Of a stretch of DNA of 64,000 nt, positions 19,809-29,273 are shown one piece after another. Position numbers and translations under genes: made by a program. Position 1 is the first letter of the stretch; every line of letters starts with the position of its first letter. Source of the DNA: Leptofilum sp965223285 (lineage in GTDB: Bacteria > Chloroflexota > Anaerolineae > Promineifilales > Promineifilaceae); NCBI RefSeq assembly GCF_965223285.1, contig NZ_OZ244997.1, positions 4,588,001-4,652,000 on the forward strand. Reading direction: 5' to 3'. Below the pieces are notes generated by a model. The model saw only the letters and a program-made list of their open reading frames with translations, searched no databases and was not told where the DNA came from.

Positions 19809-20807
19809 ATGAAACGAACCATTTTACTGTTTTTACTGCTGTCATTGTTGCTGGTAGCTTGTGGAGAAGAAGACCCGTTGCCCACGGCCGTTTCACCCGT
19901 TGGCAGTAATGAGCAGGCAGATGATGCCTTGGCCCCGCCAGTGGTGAGCGACGACCCAATTGTGTTGCCCACCGAAACGGCCGTTCCTATCACCCCCACG
20001 CCAGATATCCCCTTGGCGGCACGAGTGAATAGTGAGCCGCTGCCTCTGGCGGTATTTGAGGCTGAGTTGGTGCGCTACGAGCAGGCGGTGGCTGAATTGG
20101 GGAGCGTTGCCGAAGATGATAGCTACAAAACTGAAGTATTGAATGCGCTCATTGAGCAGTTGCTCATTCGCCAGGCAGCGGCTGCCCAAGGGGTTGTGAT
20201 CACCGATGAGATGGTGAACCAGGCGATGGATGCGTTGCAAAACCGGGCAGGCAGTGCTGAAAATTTTGCCGCGTGGCTGGAAGCAAACCAATATACCGAA
20301 GAAGAAATTCGCAACGAAGCGGCCTACGGGCTTATTTTGGAGCAGATGGTAACGGCCGTTACCGCGGATGTGCCGCTAGCTGTTGAGCAGGTTCATGCGC
20401 GTTATCTTCAGGTGGATGATCTGAACTTAGCTAATACGCTGCTGGCCCAGCTACAAAGCGGCAGTGAGTTTGCCTCTTTGGCTCAAATCCATTCGCTGGA
20501 CCGCGTGACCGGTGAAAACGGGGGCGATTTGGGCTTCTTTGCTACCGGCACGCTGTTGGTGCCAGAAGTAGAAGCAGCCGCCTTTGCCCTGACTGAACCC
20601 GGCAGCGTTAGCCCAGTGATTACGGCCGTTAATGCCGAAGGTACGCCAATTTACTATCTGGTGCAGCTCATTGAACGGGATCCGCAACGGCTGTTAGACG
20701 CCGGAGCGCGAGCCGTGCTGTTGCAGGAAGCCTTTGAAACCTGGCTAGATGGCCTTTGGCAAGCTGCGACCATTGAGCGCATTGTAGAGGTAAGCAGCGG
20801 CTCCTAA
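19809..20807 (+). CDS. Parvulin-type peptidyl-prolyl isomerase lipoprotein (SurA/PrsA-like)
   Basis: Starting at the ATG at 19809, the product has a lipoprotein signal peptide, 'MKRTILLFLLLSLLLVACGE', with the lipobox LVAC. A Thr/Pro-rich spacer follows, then an N-terminal helical chaperone part ('LPLAVFEAELVRYEQAVAEL', with 'LNALIEQLLIRQAAAAQGV'), and a rotamase domain ('VHARYLQVDDLNLANTLLAQ', 'GSEFASLAQIHSLDR', 'GGDLGFFATGTL'). This is the layout of PrsA/SurA foldases that assist secreted proteins at the outer face of the membrane. An upstream in-frame start at 19782 would put nine extra residues before the signal peptide and is not favoured. Confidence 0.88.
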   Translation: MKRTILLFLLLSLLLVACGEEDPLPTAVSPVGSNEQADDALAPPVVSDDPIVLPTETAVPITPTPDIPLAARVNSEPLPLAVFEAELVRYEQAVAELGSVAEDDSYKTEVLNALIEQLLIRQAAAAQGVVITDEMVNQAMDALQNRAGSAENFAAWLEANQYTEEEIRNEAAYGLILEQMVTAVTADVPLAVEQVHARYLQVDDLNLANTLLAQLQSGSEFASLAQIHSLDRVTGENGGDLGFFATGTLLVPEVEAAAFALTEPGSVSPVITAVNAEGTPIYYLVQLIERDPQRLLDAGARAVLLQEAFETWLDGLWQAATIERIVEVSSGS

Positions 20808-20820
20808 GCTGCCACCACCT

Positions 20821-21663
20821 ATGGCTACTCGACGTAGACGACAGTCCGGCTGTGCCGGACGCTTAATGAGCCTGGTTGCGGCATTATTGCTGCTGCTTTC
20901 GGTGGGCATCGTTGCCGTGATTGCCCTCTTTTTTTTGGCACCAGAGCGGCTGCCCTCCTTGGCTTTTCTAGACCGGTTTAGCCAGGCATTGCCAACGATT
21001 GCTGTGCCACCCGCGTTTGCTCCAGATGAAGAACTGCCGACATTGGTTGCCGCTATTGAACTACCTACAGTGACACCTACAGAGACAGAACCCCCTTTGG
21101 CCCCAACCTGGACACCACCGCCTGTACAGCCATCAGCCACGCCCTTGCCATTTAGCACGCTCAAACCATCGGTTACGCCCTCTCCACTGCCCACTTTTCC
21201 CACCAAAACGCCAACGCCCACCTACACGCCCACAGCCACCAATACGCCCACGGTCACGCCGCCAGGGCCTACGCCAACCCCCAGCCCAACGCGCTCGGCA
21301 TTCATTTTTACAAAAACGGATAACAGCCCATTCTACTTGCAAAATCACGCCAACAATGCAGGATGTGGCTGGCTAGGGGTAGCAGGCGAAGTGCTGGATT
21401 TGAATCGAAATCCAGTCGCTTTTGGCAGTTACAGAGTGCACGTGTGGGGCAGCGGCATTGATGAACGGGTGCTGGTAGGCAGTGCGCCCGATTATGGGCC
21501 GTCTGGCTGGGAACAGTTTGTTTTCGATTCCCCTGTGATGCGAGATTACAATGTGCAGCTAGAGTCGCCCAGCGGCACGGCAGTTTCCCAAGTTTATCGT
21601 GTACAAACCCGCCCCAATTGCAGCGAAAATTTGCTGCAAATTAACTTTGTGCAGAATCATTAA
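20821..21663 (+). CDS. Membrane-anchored surface protein with Thr-Pro rich stalk, unknown function
   Basis: 280 residues: a basic N-terminus (MATRRRRQSG), one membrane span (about 15-40), a long Pro/Thr-rich extracellular stalk (about 60-160, with TPTPTYTPT-like runs), and a C-terminal domain of about 115 residues ('FIFTKTDNSPFYLQNHANNA', 'CGWLGVAGEVLDLNRNPV', 'YNVQLESPSGTAVS') that looks like a small beta-sandwich. It follows the PPIase lipoprotein by 13 bases, so the two are probably co-transcribed. Its stop codon overlaps that of the convergent PPC lipoprotein gene (TTAA at 21660-21663). Function not recognised. Confidence 0.8.
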   Translation: MATRRRRQSGCAGRLMSLVAALLLLLSVGIVAVIALFFLAPERLPSLAFLDRFSQALPTIAVPPAFAPDEELPTLVAAIELPTVTPTETEPPLAPTWTPPPVQPSATPLPFSTLKPSVTPSPLPTFPTKTPTPTYTPTATNTPTVTPPGPTPTPSPTRSAFIFTKTDNSPFYLQNHANNAGCGWLGVAGEVLDLNRNPVAFGSYRVHVWGSGIDERVLVGSAPDYGPSGWEQFVFDSPVMRDYNVQLESPSGTAVSQVYRVQTRPNCSENLLQINFVQNH

Positions 21664-23804
21664 TTTTCATTGATTTCCAGCGTGTAGCTGGCCGCTTCGC
21701 CAAAAAATTCACGCACAACGATGCTCCAACGTCCTTCAATCATCACCGGGTACGCATTCACAGCTTCACTTTCGCCAGCCTGGGCTGCATCAATTGCCCA
21801 AATTTGGTTGCCCGTCGGATCATAGACAAGGAATAGTAAATCGGTGTTGGCATCACTTGGGGTTAGCTCGATGTCAATTTCATCTCCATCTTCAGCCTCA
21901 AAATACCAAACAACGGTTTGATTTGGTTGGAGCGTGCCAGAAACGGCCGTGCCAAAATCTAGCACACCAGCTTCATCGGGCGGCGTGGCTTGGTTGGCGC
22001 GTAAACTAATTTCATACCGCCCAGATTCACCGAAGAAGTCTCGAACTAAAACGATATATTGACCATCCTCCGGCAAAATAAAGTCAATTGTTTCAGATTC
22101 CCCCGCCAGAAAGCTGTCTTCTTCCGCCAGCCGATCTACGTTTGCATCTAGCAGCCAAATATCCAGGTCCATATTTGCGGTTAATGGCGTGGCCGTGATG
22201 AACATTTCATCCCCGGCCCGGCCTGTAAAAAACCAGGCATGGGCTTCATTGACCCGTAAGGTTTCCCGGGCTATTTGTCCAATCACCAAATCTCCAGCGT
22301 CATAAAAATTACTTGTACTGTCACCACCCTCATCTAGTGAAAGAGAGTAGCTTCCGCCTTCTCCGGCGAAACTGCGCACCAAAATGTCATACTCACCGGT
22401 TAGCGGTAATTCCAGAGCGCCCACAACTTCTGCATCGCCACTGAACCCTTCATCCAAGGCAGCCAAGCGTGACCCATCTGGGCCGTAAATGTCCAGAATG
22501 GCATCGAATTGATTCTCCGGAGTTAGCACGATGCTAACGACTTCTTGCGCATTGCCCGTAAACGTCCAAATATGCTGTGCGCCGCGTGCCAGGGTGCTTT
22601 GAATCGTTTGCCCCGGTGATAAACGGCCGCCGCCACCAAAAAGCGGCTCCTCAGTTAAAACCAAACTCATGGTGTAACGACCCGTGTCGCCAAAAAATTC
22701 GCTCACTTCTACCACATACAGGCCGCTGTCTTGCAGCAAATTGTCAATCATAATTTCGGTGTCGCCCGCATACCCATTGTCTATGCGCGTAACCGTTTGC
22801 CCGGTTGGGCTAATGAGTGACAGGATGAGATCAATATCTTTGTTGTCTGGGCTAAGCGTGATGTTAGCGTAGCGAGAGCCTGGCAAGCTAAATGTCCATA
22901 CATCTTTGACACCTTCGTTCAGTTCGCCGGTTACCAAATCTTGCTGACCCAAACTGCCCAACACGTTGGCTGAGCCATCCTGAATAACAAGATCGGCATA
23001 AATGTTGTGTAAGATGATGCTGTCGGCCATCTTGTTAAATGTTTCTTCATACTGAGGCCATTGTTCGTTAGCACTGCTCATAATAAAAAGTGCCTGGGTT
23101 TGTTGGCTCAGGTTGCCGCCTAAAGCTGTGGAAAATAGATAAATTCGCGTGTGTACATCAGCACCGCTGCTACTAAAAAGGAGTGGGGTACCCTCCAAAT
23201 CTATGTAGGCACCCGTTACAATGCCGCCGCTGCCCACATTGGCACTAACCGTTGTTGCTTCGGCCATAATGGTTCTTGCGGCCTCGCTGGTGAGGTCTGT
23301 TGCCAGGCGATTGAGTGTGGCTTGAGGCGTGTTGGGAGAGAAATCTAGATGGGCAATGAGGCCCGCTACGTACGCACCAGTTCCAATATTTTTGTTGCCA
23401 AGTAGTCCATCTCCTGTGCGTTCAGAGTCGGCCAGTAGCAGGACGGTAATGCCCAGCTCGTTGGCAGAAACGGCCGTATCGACCTGGCCTGAGAGATTGA
23501 ACCACGTGGGGGGTGCCATGAGCTGTAGACCTGTCGCTGGATTACCAATTTGCTGCCAACCGGCGTAAGCAGCCGAGGTGGGAGCGGCCGTTGGCGCTGG
23601 GGGTGGTGCGCTGGTGGCCAGCGGCTTTGTTGGGATTGGCATGGTGGCTGCCTGATCCCCCTGGCTTTCAATGGGCAGGTTTGTTGTGGCCGTTGGTTGT
23701 TCAGCAGTGGGTTGCTCCTGTTCATCTTCACTAATTGGTTTACAGGCAACAAGGGTCGCCAATATTAGCCCAACCAACAAGCAGGACCAGCTTGGTTTTC
23801 GCAT
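21660..23804 (-). CDS. Lipoprotein with four PPC (pre-peptidase C-terminal) domains
   Basis: The ATG at 23804 follows an AGGAGG site and gives a lipoprotein signal 'MRKPSWSCLLVGLILATLVA' then Cys. After a Thr/Pro-rich spacer comes an N-terminal domain of about 200 residues without an assignable function ('PATGLQLMAPPTWFNLSG'). The rest consists of four PPC-like beta domains, each with a Trp/Phe-Phe-x-G pattern, a long Asp-rich strand, and an ending such as 'VEVSEFFGDTGRYTMSLV' or 'VVREFFGEAASYTLEI'. No protease catalytic domain is present, so these domains may mediate binding or stability at the cell surface. The frame is open upstream to 23936, but that part is not coding in character. Confidence 0.85.
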   Translation of the reverse strand: MRKPSWSCLLVGLILATLVACKPISEDEQEQPTAEQPTATTNLPIESQGDQAATMPIPTKPLATSAPPPAPTAAPTSAAYAGWQQIGNPATGLQLMAPPTWFNLSGQVDTAVSANELGITVLLLADSERTGDGLLGNKNIGTGAYVAGLIAHLDFSPNTPQATLNRLATDLTSEAARTIMAEATTVSANVGSGGIVTGAYIDLEGTPLLFSSSGADVHTRIYLFSTALGGNLSQQTQALFIMSSANEQWPQYEETFNKMADSIILHNIYADLVIQDGSANVLGSLGQQDLVTGELNEGVKDVWTFSLPGSRYANITLSPDNKDIDLILSLISPTGQTVTRIDNGYAGDTEIMIDNLLQDSGLYVVEVSEFFGDTGRYTMSLVLTEEPLFGGGGRLSPGQTIQSTLARGAQHIWTFTGNAQEVVSIVLTPENQFDAILDIYGPDGSRLAALDEGFSGDAEVVGALELPLTGEYDILVRSFAGEGGSYSLSLDEGGDSTSNFYDAGDLVIGQIARETLRVNEAHAWFFTGRAGDEMFITATPLTANMDLDIWLLDANVDRLAEEDSFLAGESETIDFILPEDGQYIVLVRDFFGESGRYEISLRANQATPPDEAGVLDFGTAVSGTLQPNQTVVWYFEAEDGDEIDIELTPSDANTDLLFLVYDPTGNQIWAIDAAQAGESEAVNAYPVMIEGRWSIVVREFFGEAASYTLEINEN

Positions 23805-23985
23805 GGACAATCCTCCTGTTCTCTCCTCTTGCGGCATTGAGCCAGTCGGGATTGCACAAACGTGCCCGACCAGACTTGCAGATGCGCTTACAGCGCGCTT
23901 GTATTGCAAGCGTTCGCAGCCAGCAAATATGAACACGGCCGTTTTAGGAGTAGCACAATGCTTGCCTGTTTTCAGGAAGCAATAG

Positions 23986-25431
23986 CTATGAGCTAGGTAC
24001 TCTCCAATCGTTGCCGATGATGATCAGGATATCGTAGTTGCCGTCGGGATTGGTGCCGCTGCTCACGTTGAGCGGTGGGACATGCATCAACTGGGTCAGA
24101 TAGCGGCTGGTGTTGGGGTATGATCCGTAGGTGATAATTTGGGAGGTGAGATAGGTTGAAGCATCGGCGTTGCCGATTTCAACGACCTGAATGCCAAACG
24201 ATTCCAAATATTCCTGCGTAGACGCTGCCAAGCCGAATTCGGGCGTACCATTTAGCACGGCCACACGGGCCTCTTCGGCAGCCATCAGCGCAGGAAGGTT
24301 TTCAATGACCGGCGTGGGAATGGCCGGCGGGGCAAACAACTGGTCTCGCAGCTGGCGGATATTTTCGCGCACGGGTACAAGCACCTCACGGCCGTCTGGC
24401 GTGGTTTCATTGTACACATAATCAAAGTTGAGAACGGCCGTCTGAATACTGTCACGGGGAATGTCTTGCGCGAGTAACGCCAACTGAATTGCTTCATCTA
24501 GCGTCATATTGGTGCGTACATTCTCTTGTGACGTTTGCCACAATTGTGGTGCTTGCCCAATGAGCTGCGTCAAATTATTCAGATCAAATATCTGCTGACG
24601 CACTGCCAAAATGACAGCTTGCTGACGGGCTGCGCGATCAATATCTCCGCCGAAGGTTTCCCGCGTGCGGGCATATTTTAACGCTGTCTCACCATCTAAA
24701 TGTTGTTCGCCTGCTTCAATAGAAAAGGGATCAAAACCATAGCACCGATCGGGGTAATCCGGGTCGTCAATTGCTTCAGGAACATCTATATTGATGCCCC
24801 CAATAAGATCGACCACCTCTACAAATGCTTCAAAATTAACGGCAACATAATAATCAATCGGTACACCTAACAAGGTTTCAACGGTTTGGACGGCCAAAGC
24901 CTGGCCGCCACCGGGATATTCATAAATCTCGCCCAAATAGTTGGCCTGATTGATCCGGTCAACGCCAAAATCTGGAATGTCTACCCACAAATCGCGCGGC
25001 AAAGATAAAACGGCCGCAGACAAGCCAACGGGATCAATCGTGAGCACCATCATGCTGTCTGTGTGGGTGGGGCCATCTTCCTCGCACCGCTGGTCGATTC
25101 CCAGCAGCAAAATCGAGACGCGATTCTTGCCCTCCCACGGGCGGAAAGCATCTGATGAGAAGATGGGGGCTGGTTCGTTAACGGCTGGATTGGTGGAACT
25201 GTCGCTGCTGCTGGGGGCAGGCAGCGTTTGTACTGCCTCCGCGTTGTTGCTGCTTGGGTTGGCAAAATCGGGGTTAATGACTTCTAGTGAGGAAACGGTT
25301 GCCTGAACCGTTTGGTAGAGCCAAATAGAACTACCGATAAGCAAAATAATGATTCCCAACCCCAATAGGCTTACGGCCCATAGCGGCAAGCGAATTCGGG
25401 GAGGGGTGCGACGAGATGAATTTAATTTCAT
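23986..25431 (-). CDS. LytR-CpsA-Psr family protein with LytR_C domain
   Basis: A short cytoplasmic N-terminus, one membrane span (about residues 17-43, 'LPLWAVSLLGLGIIILLIGS'), a Ser/Asn-rich linker, then the LCP catalytic domain: 'VSILLLGIDQRCEEDGPTHT', 'DSMMVLTIDPVGLSAAVLSL' 'PRDLWVDIP', 'YVAVNFEAFVEVVDLIGGI', and 'LDGETALKYARTRETFGGDIDR' split by conserved Arg. A LytR_C domain follows ('ARVAVLNGTPEFGLAASTQE'). LCP enzymes transfer polyprenyl-linked glycopolymers to the cell wall, in line with a monoderm-style envelope and the many lipid-linked sugar enzymes nearby. An in-frame TTG at 25455 is an alternative start. Confidence 0.92.
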   Translation of the reverse strand: MKLNSSRRTPPRIRLPLWAVSLLGLGIIILLIGSSIWLYQTVQATVSSLEVINPDFANPSSNNAEAVQTLPAPSSSDSSTNPAVNEPAPIFSSDAFRPWEGKNRVSILLLGIDQRCEEDGPTHTDSMMVLTIDPVGLSAAVLSLPRDLWVDIPDFGVDRINQANYLGEIYEYPGGGQALAVQTVETLLGVPIDYYVAVNFEAFVEVVDLIGGINIDVPEAIDDPDYPDRCYGFDPFSIEAGEQHLDGETALKYARTRETFGGDIDRAARQQAVILAVRQQIFDLNNLTQLIGQAPQLWQTSQENVRTNMTLDEAIQLALLAQDIPRDSIQTAVLNFDYVYNETTPDGREVLVPVRENIRQLRDQLFAPPAIPTPVIENLPALMAAEEARVAVLNGTPEFGLAASTQEYLESFGIQVVEIGNADASTYLTSQIITYGSYPNTSRYLTQLMHVPPLNVSSGTNPDGNYDILIIIGNDWRVPSS

Positions 25432-25468
25432 ACTTTTATGCGCGTTCCATGCCAAAAGGGCAGTTGCG

Positions 25469-25499
25469 ATTATAGCATAAAACTAACAGGCAACGTCAA
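25469..25499 (-). promoter_or_regulatory. Probable promoter of the LCP gene
   Basis: On the minus strand TTGACG (25499-25494) and TATAAT (25474-25469) are present, with a longer than ideal spacer of 19 bases. The start of transcription would be near 25462, only a few bases before the TTG at 25455 and about 30 before the ATG at 25431, neither of which has a clear Shine-Dalgarno site. Confidence 0.5.
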
Positions 25500-25531
25500 A
25501 AAATGATTTTGGGAGCAGAGGTGCCACTGTT

Positions 25532-25560
25532 TTGACGCGGTTATTTGGCTACTTTATAAT
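25532..25560 (+). promoter_or_regulatory. Strong promoter of the first GT39-like gene
   Basis: TTGACG (25532-25537), 17-base spacer, perfect TATAAT (25555-25560). Transcription should start near 25567, that is 0 to 6 bases before the GTG/ATG start codons at 25570/25573, so the mRNA is probably leaderless or nearly so. Confidence 0.75.
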
Positions 25561-25572
25561 GCCCCTCTTGTG

Positions 25573-27561
25573 ATGAAACCATACCAAACATGGCTACCCA
25601 TTCTGCTCATTTTGCTGCTGGCATTTGCCTTGCGTCTATACGCCCTGGCAGAGATCCCCCCTGGCTTGACCCACGATGAAGCCAATCACGGCCGGGAGGC
25701 AATTGGCATTTTGCAAGGGGTATGGCTGTTTGTTTTTCCGCTGAATTATGGCAGTGAGCCGGTGTATAGTTATACGGCCGCTGCTAGCATGTGGCTGTTT
25801 GGCGAGACGCTGTTTGCTTTGCGTTTTGTGAATGTTTTATTTAGCACTTTTGCCATTGGCGTGAGCTACCTGTGGGTACGCCGCCGCTTTAACGAGACGA
25901 CCGCGTTGGTAACGGCCGTTCTGCTCAGCATCACCTTTTGGCCATTAGCGTCGGCACGGGAAGCATTGCGGGCGGGAATGCTTCCCTTTTTTATGGGAAC
26001 GGCCGTTTGGTTCTTCTGGCAGCTCATTGACAAAGTTGATGAGCCATCGCGCCGCCGTTGGGGGTGGGCTGGTGCCTTTGGCGTTTGCGTCGCCATCACC
26101 CTGCACATCTATTTAGCCGCGCGAGTTGCGTGGCTGCTGTTTCCCTTCTTCTTGGCCTTTTTGGCCTGGCAGCGACGGGAGACGTTCCGCCAAAGCTGGC
26201 GATTTGTGTTGGCAGGGCTGCTGCTGGCTGGCGTGCTGGTCACGCCACTGTTTGTTTACCTGGAGCGCAATCCTTATGCACTCACGCGGCTGAGTATGCT
26301 GGATGCCCCACTGGAAAATTTGCGGAATGGGAATTTGCTGCCGCTGTGGCAAAATGCAACCTCGGCACTGCTGGCGTTCATCTGGCCCGGTTATGGTGAC
26401 CAATTTCTAGCATACAATATTCCGGGGCGGCCGGTGTTTGATGCGGTAACGGCCGTTTTTTTTGTGTTAGGGCTAGGGATTTGCCTGTGGCGGTGGAAAC
26501 GGCCGTCTTACACCTTTGTCTTGCTCTGGTTTGGTGTGGGTATTTTGCCCTCGCTCATTACTGGGCCGACAGCCAATACCACGCGCAATTTGGCTGCGCT
26601 CATTCCTGTATTTGTCCTGCCGGCCATTGGGTTTGGCACGGTTGTTCAATGGCTCAAGCCCAAAATGAATCATTTGCCCCGTTGGGTTCTCGCGACGGCT
26701 GCGGCCGTGTGGTTAATTTTTGCAGGATGGCACAGCGTTTCTGACTATTTTATTACCTGGGCCAATGACCCAGATGTGCGCGGTGCGTACCAAGTGAACT
26801 TGGTAGCGACGCTCGATTATCTGGCCGACAGCAATCCAGCGGAACCCGTGCTGCTATCTACCGTTTACCCCGGCCCAGCACATGATCCCTCGATCAACTT
26901 GGTGCTGACGGGAAGTGAGGCAGGTAAACGCTGGACAGATGCGCGTTGGGCGTTGGTGGCTTCTGGAGGCCAAAGCAGCCTGGCGATGATTCCGGCTTCC
27001 ACGCCGCCACATCCTTACTTTGCCCGCTGGTTGGAGCCGCGCCAAATAGTTGCCATGCGGCCAGATGATCTTGACCCCAGCTTTACCGATTATTGGTTGG
27101 ATGCTTCTGAATTGCAGATGTGGGCGCAGGAAACGGCCGTTGCCAACTTTAACAACGCGCTCACCCTACACCATGCTGAGTGGATCAACGAGACAGCCCC
27201 GGGCGAAACGGCCGAACTGCTACTGGTGTGGCGCATTACCAATCCCGCCAACGTGGGGCCAATTGTGCCACCTGCCTTCACTACCGATGTGGTCATGTTC
27301 ACGCAGATTTTGGATGCGTCTGGCGCGCCATTTGCCCAGCAAGATGCGTTGGATGCACCATCTTGGGCTTGGCAAGCGGGGGATTTGGTGGCCCAAATTC
27401 ATCAGATTTCCATCTCGGCAGAAACTGCGCCTGGCAGCTACCAGGCCATTGTGGGCATTTATGATCGGCTTTCTGGTGACCGTTTGCCCGTGTTGGAGGA
27501 GGACGGCGAGGTTGTGGGGGATTTTACGGCCGTATCTACCCTCGAAATCCACCAAGAATAA
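25573..27561 (+). CDS. GT39-like (PMT/ArnT-type) membrane glycosyltransferase with C-terminal beta domain
   Basis: 662 residues. The first membrane span (about 8-26) is followed by an external loop 'IPPGLTHDEANHGREAIGIL', whose Asp-Glu pair matches the catalytic loop of the dolichol-phosphate-mannose protein mannosyltransferase/ArnT superfamily. About ten further spans follow up to residue 390. The C-terminal 250 residues are soluble and end in a beta domain ('LHHAEWINETAPGETAELLL', 'WAWQAGDLVAQIHQI', 'GSYQAIVGIYDRLSGDRLPV') that is shared with the genes at 31230 and 35555. Transfer of a sugar from a polyprenyl-phosphate donor at the outer membrane face is inferred; the acceptor is unknown. 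A GTG at 25570 is an equally possible start. Confidence 0.8.
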   Translation: MKPYQTWLPILLILLLAFALRLYALAEIPPGLTHDEANHGREAIGILQGVWLFVFPLNYGSEPVYSYTAAASMWLFGETLFALRFVNVLFSTFAIGVSYLWVRRRFNETTALVTAVLLSITFWPLASAREALRAGMLPFFMGTAVWFFWQLIDKVDEPSRRRWGWAGAFGVCVAITLHIYLAARVAWLLFPFFLAFLAWQRRETFRQSWRFVLAGLLLAGVLVTPLFVYLERNPYALTRLSMLDAPLENLRNGNLLPLWQNATSALLAFIWPGYGDQFLAYNIPGRPVFDAVTAVFFVLGLGICLWRWKRPSYTFVLLWFGVGILPSLITGPTANTTRNLAALIPVFVLPAIGFGTVVQWLKPKMNHLPRWVLATAAAVWLIFAGWHSVSDYFITWANDPDVRGAYQVNLVATLDYLADSNPAEPVLLSTVYPGPAHDPSINLVLTGSEAGKRWTDARWALVASGGQSSLAMIPASTPPHPYFARWLEPRQIVAMRPDDLDPSFTDYWLDASELQMWAQETAVANFNNALTLHHAEWINETAPGETAELLLVWRITNPANVGPIVPPAFTTDVVMFTQILDASGAPFAQQDALDAPSWAWQAGDLVAQIHQISISAETAPGSYQAIVGIYDRLSGDRLPVLEEDGEVVGDFTAVSTLEIHQE

Positions 27562-27613
27562 ACATCGAATGGACCTTGCCTTGAACCATTACAAGTAATA
27601 AGGAGAAAACTTC

Positions 27614-28048
27614 ATGTCGAATCCACAAGGTGTCAAGTTTATTTACTTACCGTGTAATAATGTCCAAGCGATGCGCCACTTTTATTCGGAGTTGCTGAGG
27701 CTAAACGAAATTTATTTTGACAATTCCAGTGGCGGACTGGCTTATAATTGTGATGGTTTGCAATTCACCTTCTTTTCTGATCCCAAAGCACAACCTATTT
27801 CTTCAGGCTGGGCTTGGCAGCCTGGATGGAGAAAAGGAGACCAACCAGTAATTAGCTGGTCTGTCTCTTATACAGAAGAGGAATTTCGCACCGTTGTAGA
27901 TAAGTTGAAAACAGAAGATGTTATCTCATTCTATGAAAAGCCACACTGGCATTTTTACTGGAGCTTTCCTGTTAAAGACCCGATGGGAAATACTGTTGAG
28001 ATTGTTTGGGCACCAGAAGATGAGCCAAAAAGAAATGAATGGCATTGA
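27614..28048 (+). CDS. VOC-family (glyoxalase/bleomycin resistance-like) protein
   Basis: 144 residues forming a single VOC domain: 'GVKFIYLPCNNVQAMRHFYS' at the start, 'LQFTFFSDPKAQ', 'ISWSVSYTEEEF', and the closing 'FPVKDPMGNTVEIVWAPED' with the usual metal-site Glu. AAGGAG stands before the ATG. It has no visible partner genes, and the region around it has no ACGGCCGT motif. Substrate unknown. Confidence 0.85.
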   Translation: MSNPQGVKFIYLPCNNVQAMRHFYSELLRLNEIYFDNSSGGLAYNCDGLQFTFFSDPKAQPISSGWAWQPGWRKGDQPVISWSVSYTEEEFRTVVDKLKTEDVISFYEKPHWHFYWSFPVKDPMGNTVEIVWAPEDEPKRNEWH

Positions 28049-28170
28049 TGACCGTAGTTGGGGTTTTGGTCTGGCCAGATTCGTCCAGAAACTGGCTGTT
28101 CAACATGAGAATTGTGCGAATCGGACGTCAGTTACTTTACATAGTGTAACATCTTACGTATCATTAGCGC

Positions 28171-29178
28171 ATGAGCAACCAACAACTGCCTGACAATCTT
28201 TCCGTTCAGGAACTTGAGCAGTTACTTTATCGTAAGAAGTATGCCGTGCGCCGCCAACGTTTGCAGCGGCTCAAAGAAGAAGGGCGTGTGGTGGATGTCG
28301 TTGGCTTGCCTGCTCCTCACCCGCAGCCACCCGTGTTGCCCCGTCCCCAAGCTGAACCTAGCGGCGCACTCCGCCAATATCAGCTTCAGTTGGAAGATGA
28401 ACCAGAATCTGCCCTCGTAGATCATCTGGATAACAAGGATAAGAAGAAGGGCAACGGCCGTTCCTGGCTCAATCGTTTACTATTTTTTGTTGAAGTTGGT
28501 GCAGTGATTGGCTTGGTTATTGTGTTGCTTAACCTATGGAGCACTCAGCGCGATCTCAACCAGGAATTGGCCGAAGTGCAGCAATCGCAAGCGGCGGCGT
28601 TGACGCTGCCCACCCCTACGGCCGCGCCGCTCATTGATTTGGTGGTTTTGCCTACGGGACATCGGTACGTAGACGGCCGTTCCCCTGAACCCATCGAATC
28701 CGGCGACATTCCTGCCCACTTGCTGCCCGCCATGCAAGCCTACAAACCCCCGCCGCTACCTACGCCCGGTCCTGAACAGGCTCGGATCATCGAAATTCCG
28801 TCAATTGGGGTCAACGCCCCCATTGTAGCTGGCGTTTACGATTGGGAGCAGCTCAAGCGCGGCGTTGGGCATCACACAGGTTCTGCTTTGCCGGGGCAGG
28901 GTGGCAATATGGTGCTGGCCGCCCACAACGACATCTACGGCGAAATTTTCCGTGACCTAAACAAACTTTCCCCTGGTGATGAATTCACCGTCTCTACTGG
29001 CGCGCGGAGCTACACTTATGTCGTAACCAAAATTGAGATTGTGGAACCGACCGAAGTCGAAGTGATGGCCCCAACTGATCATGCTAGTGCGACGCTTATC
29101 TCCTGTTACCCATACCGCATCAACACCCAGCGCATCGTTGTTTTTGCCGACCTCAAAACCAACAATCCAGCCTCATAA
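28171..29178 (+). CDS. Sortase (class D/E-like transpeptidase)
   Basis: 335 residues. The cytoplasmic N-terminus is long and charged (about 1-105, with a coiled part 'LYRKKYAVRRQRLQRLKEEG'), followed by one membrane span (about 108-128) and the sortase beta-barrel. Catalytic residues: His252 in 'NMVLAAHNDIYGE', Cys312 in 'ATLISCYPYR' and Arg316. 'IPSIGVNAPIVAGV' and 'GVGHHTGSALPGQGGN' are also typical. Sortases join proteins with an LPxTG-like tail to the wall or to pilin subunits. No substrate with a classic sorting signal was found in the window. Confidence 0.92.
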   Translation: MSNQQLPDNLSVQELEQLLYRKKYAVRRQRLQRLKEEGRVVDVVGLPAPHPQPPVLPRPQAEPSGALRQYQLQLEDEPESALVDHLDNKDKKKGNGRSWLNRLLFFVEVGAVIGLVIVLLNLWSTQRDLNQELAEVQQSQAAALTLPTPTAAPLIDLVVLPTGHRYVDGRSPEPIESGDIPAHLLPAMQAYKPPPLPTPGPEQARIIEIPSIGVNAPIVAGVYDWEQLKRGVGHHTGSALPGQGGNMVLAAHNDIYGEIFRDLNKLSPGDEFTVSTGARSYTYVVTKIEIVEPTEVEVMAPTDHASATLISCYPYRINTQRIVVFADLKTNNPAS

Positions 29179-29273
29179 CCCTTGCACCCTGGCTCCCAAT
29201 TTGCTAATGGTTTTTTTGACCATCTGGCGGTAACATCACGCCATAGAATAAATCTGGTTGAAGGAAAATTATC

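Noticed and set aside
21660..23936. Longer version of the PPC lipoprotein starting at 23936
   Set aside because: The 44 extra residues would bury the lipoprotein signal; ATG 23804 has AGGAGG and gives a normal signal peptide.
28130..28165. GTTACTTTACATAGTGTAAC before the sortase gene as an operator
   Set aside because: The inverted repeat is short and imperfect, and no regulator is nearby, so it was not reported as a site.
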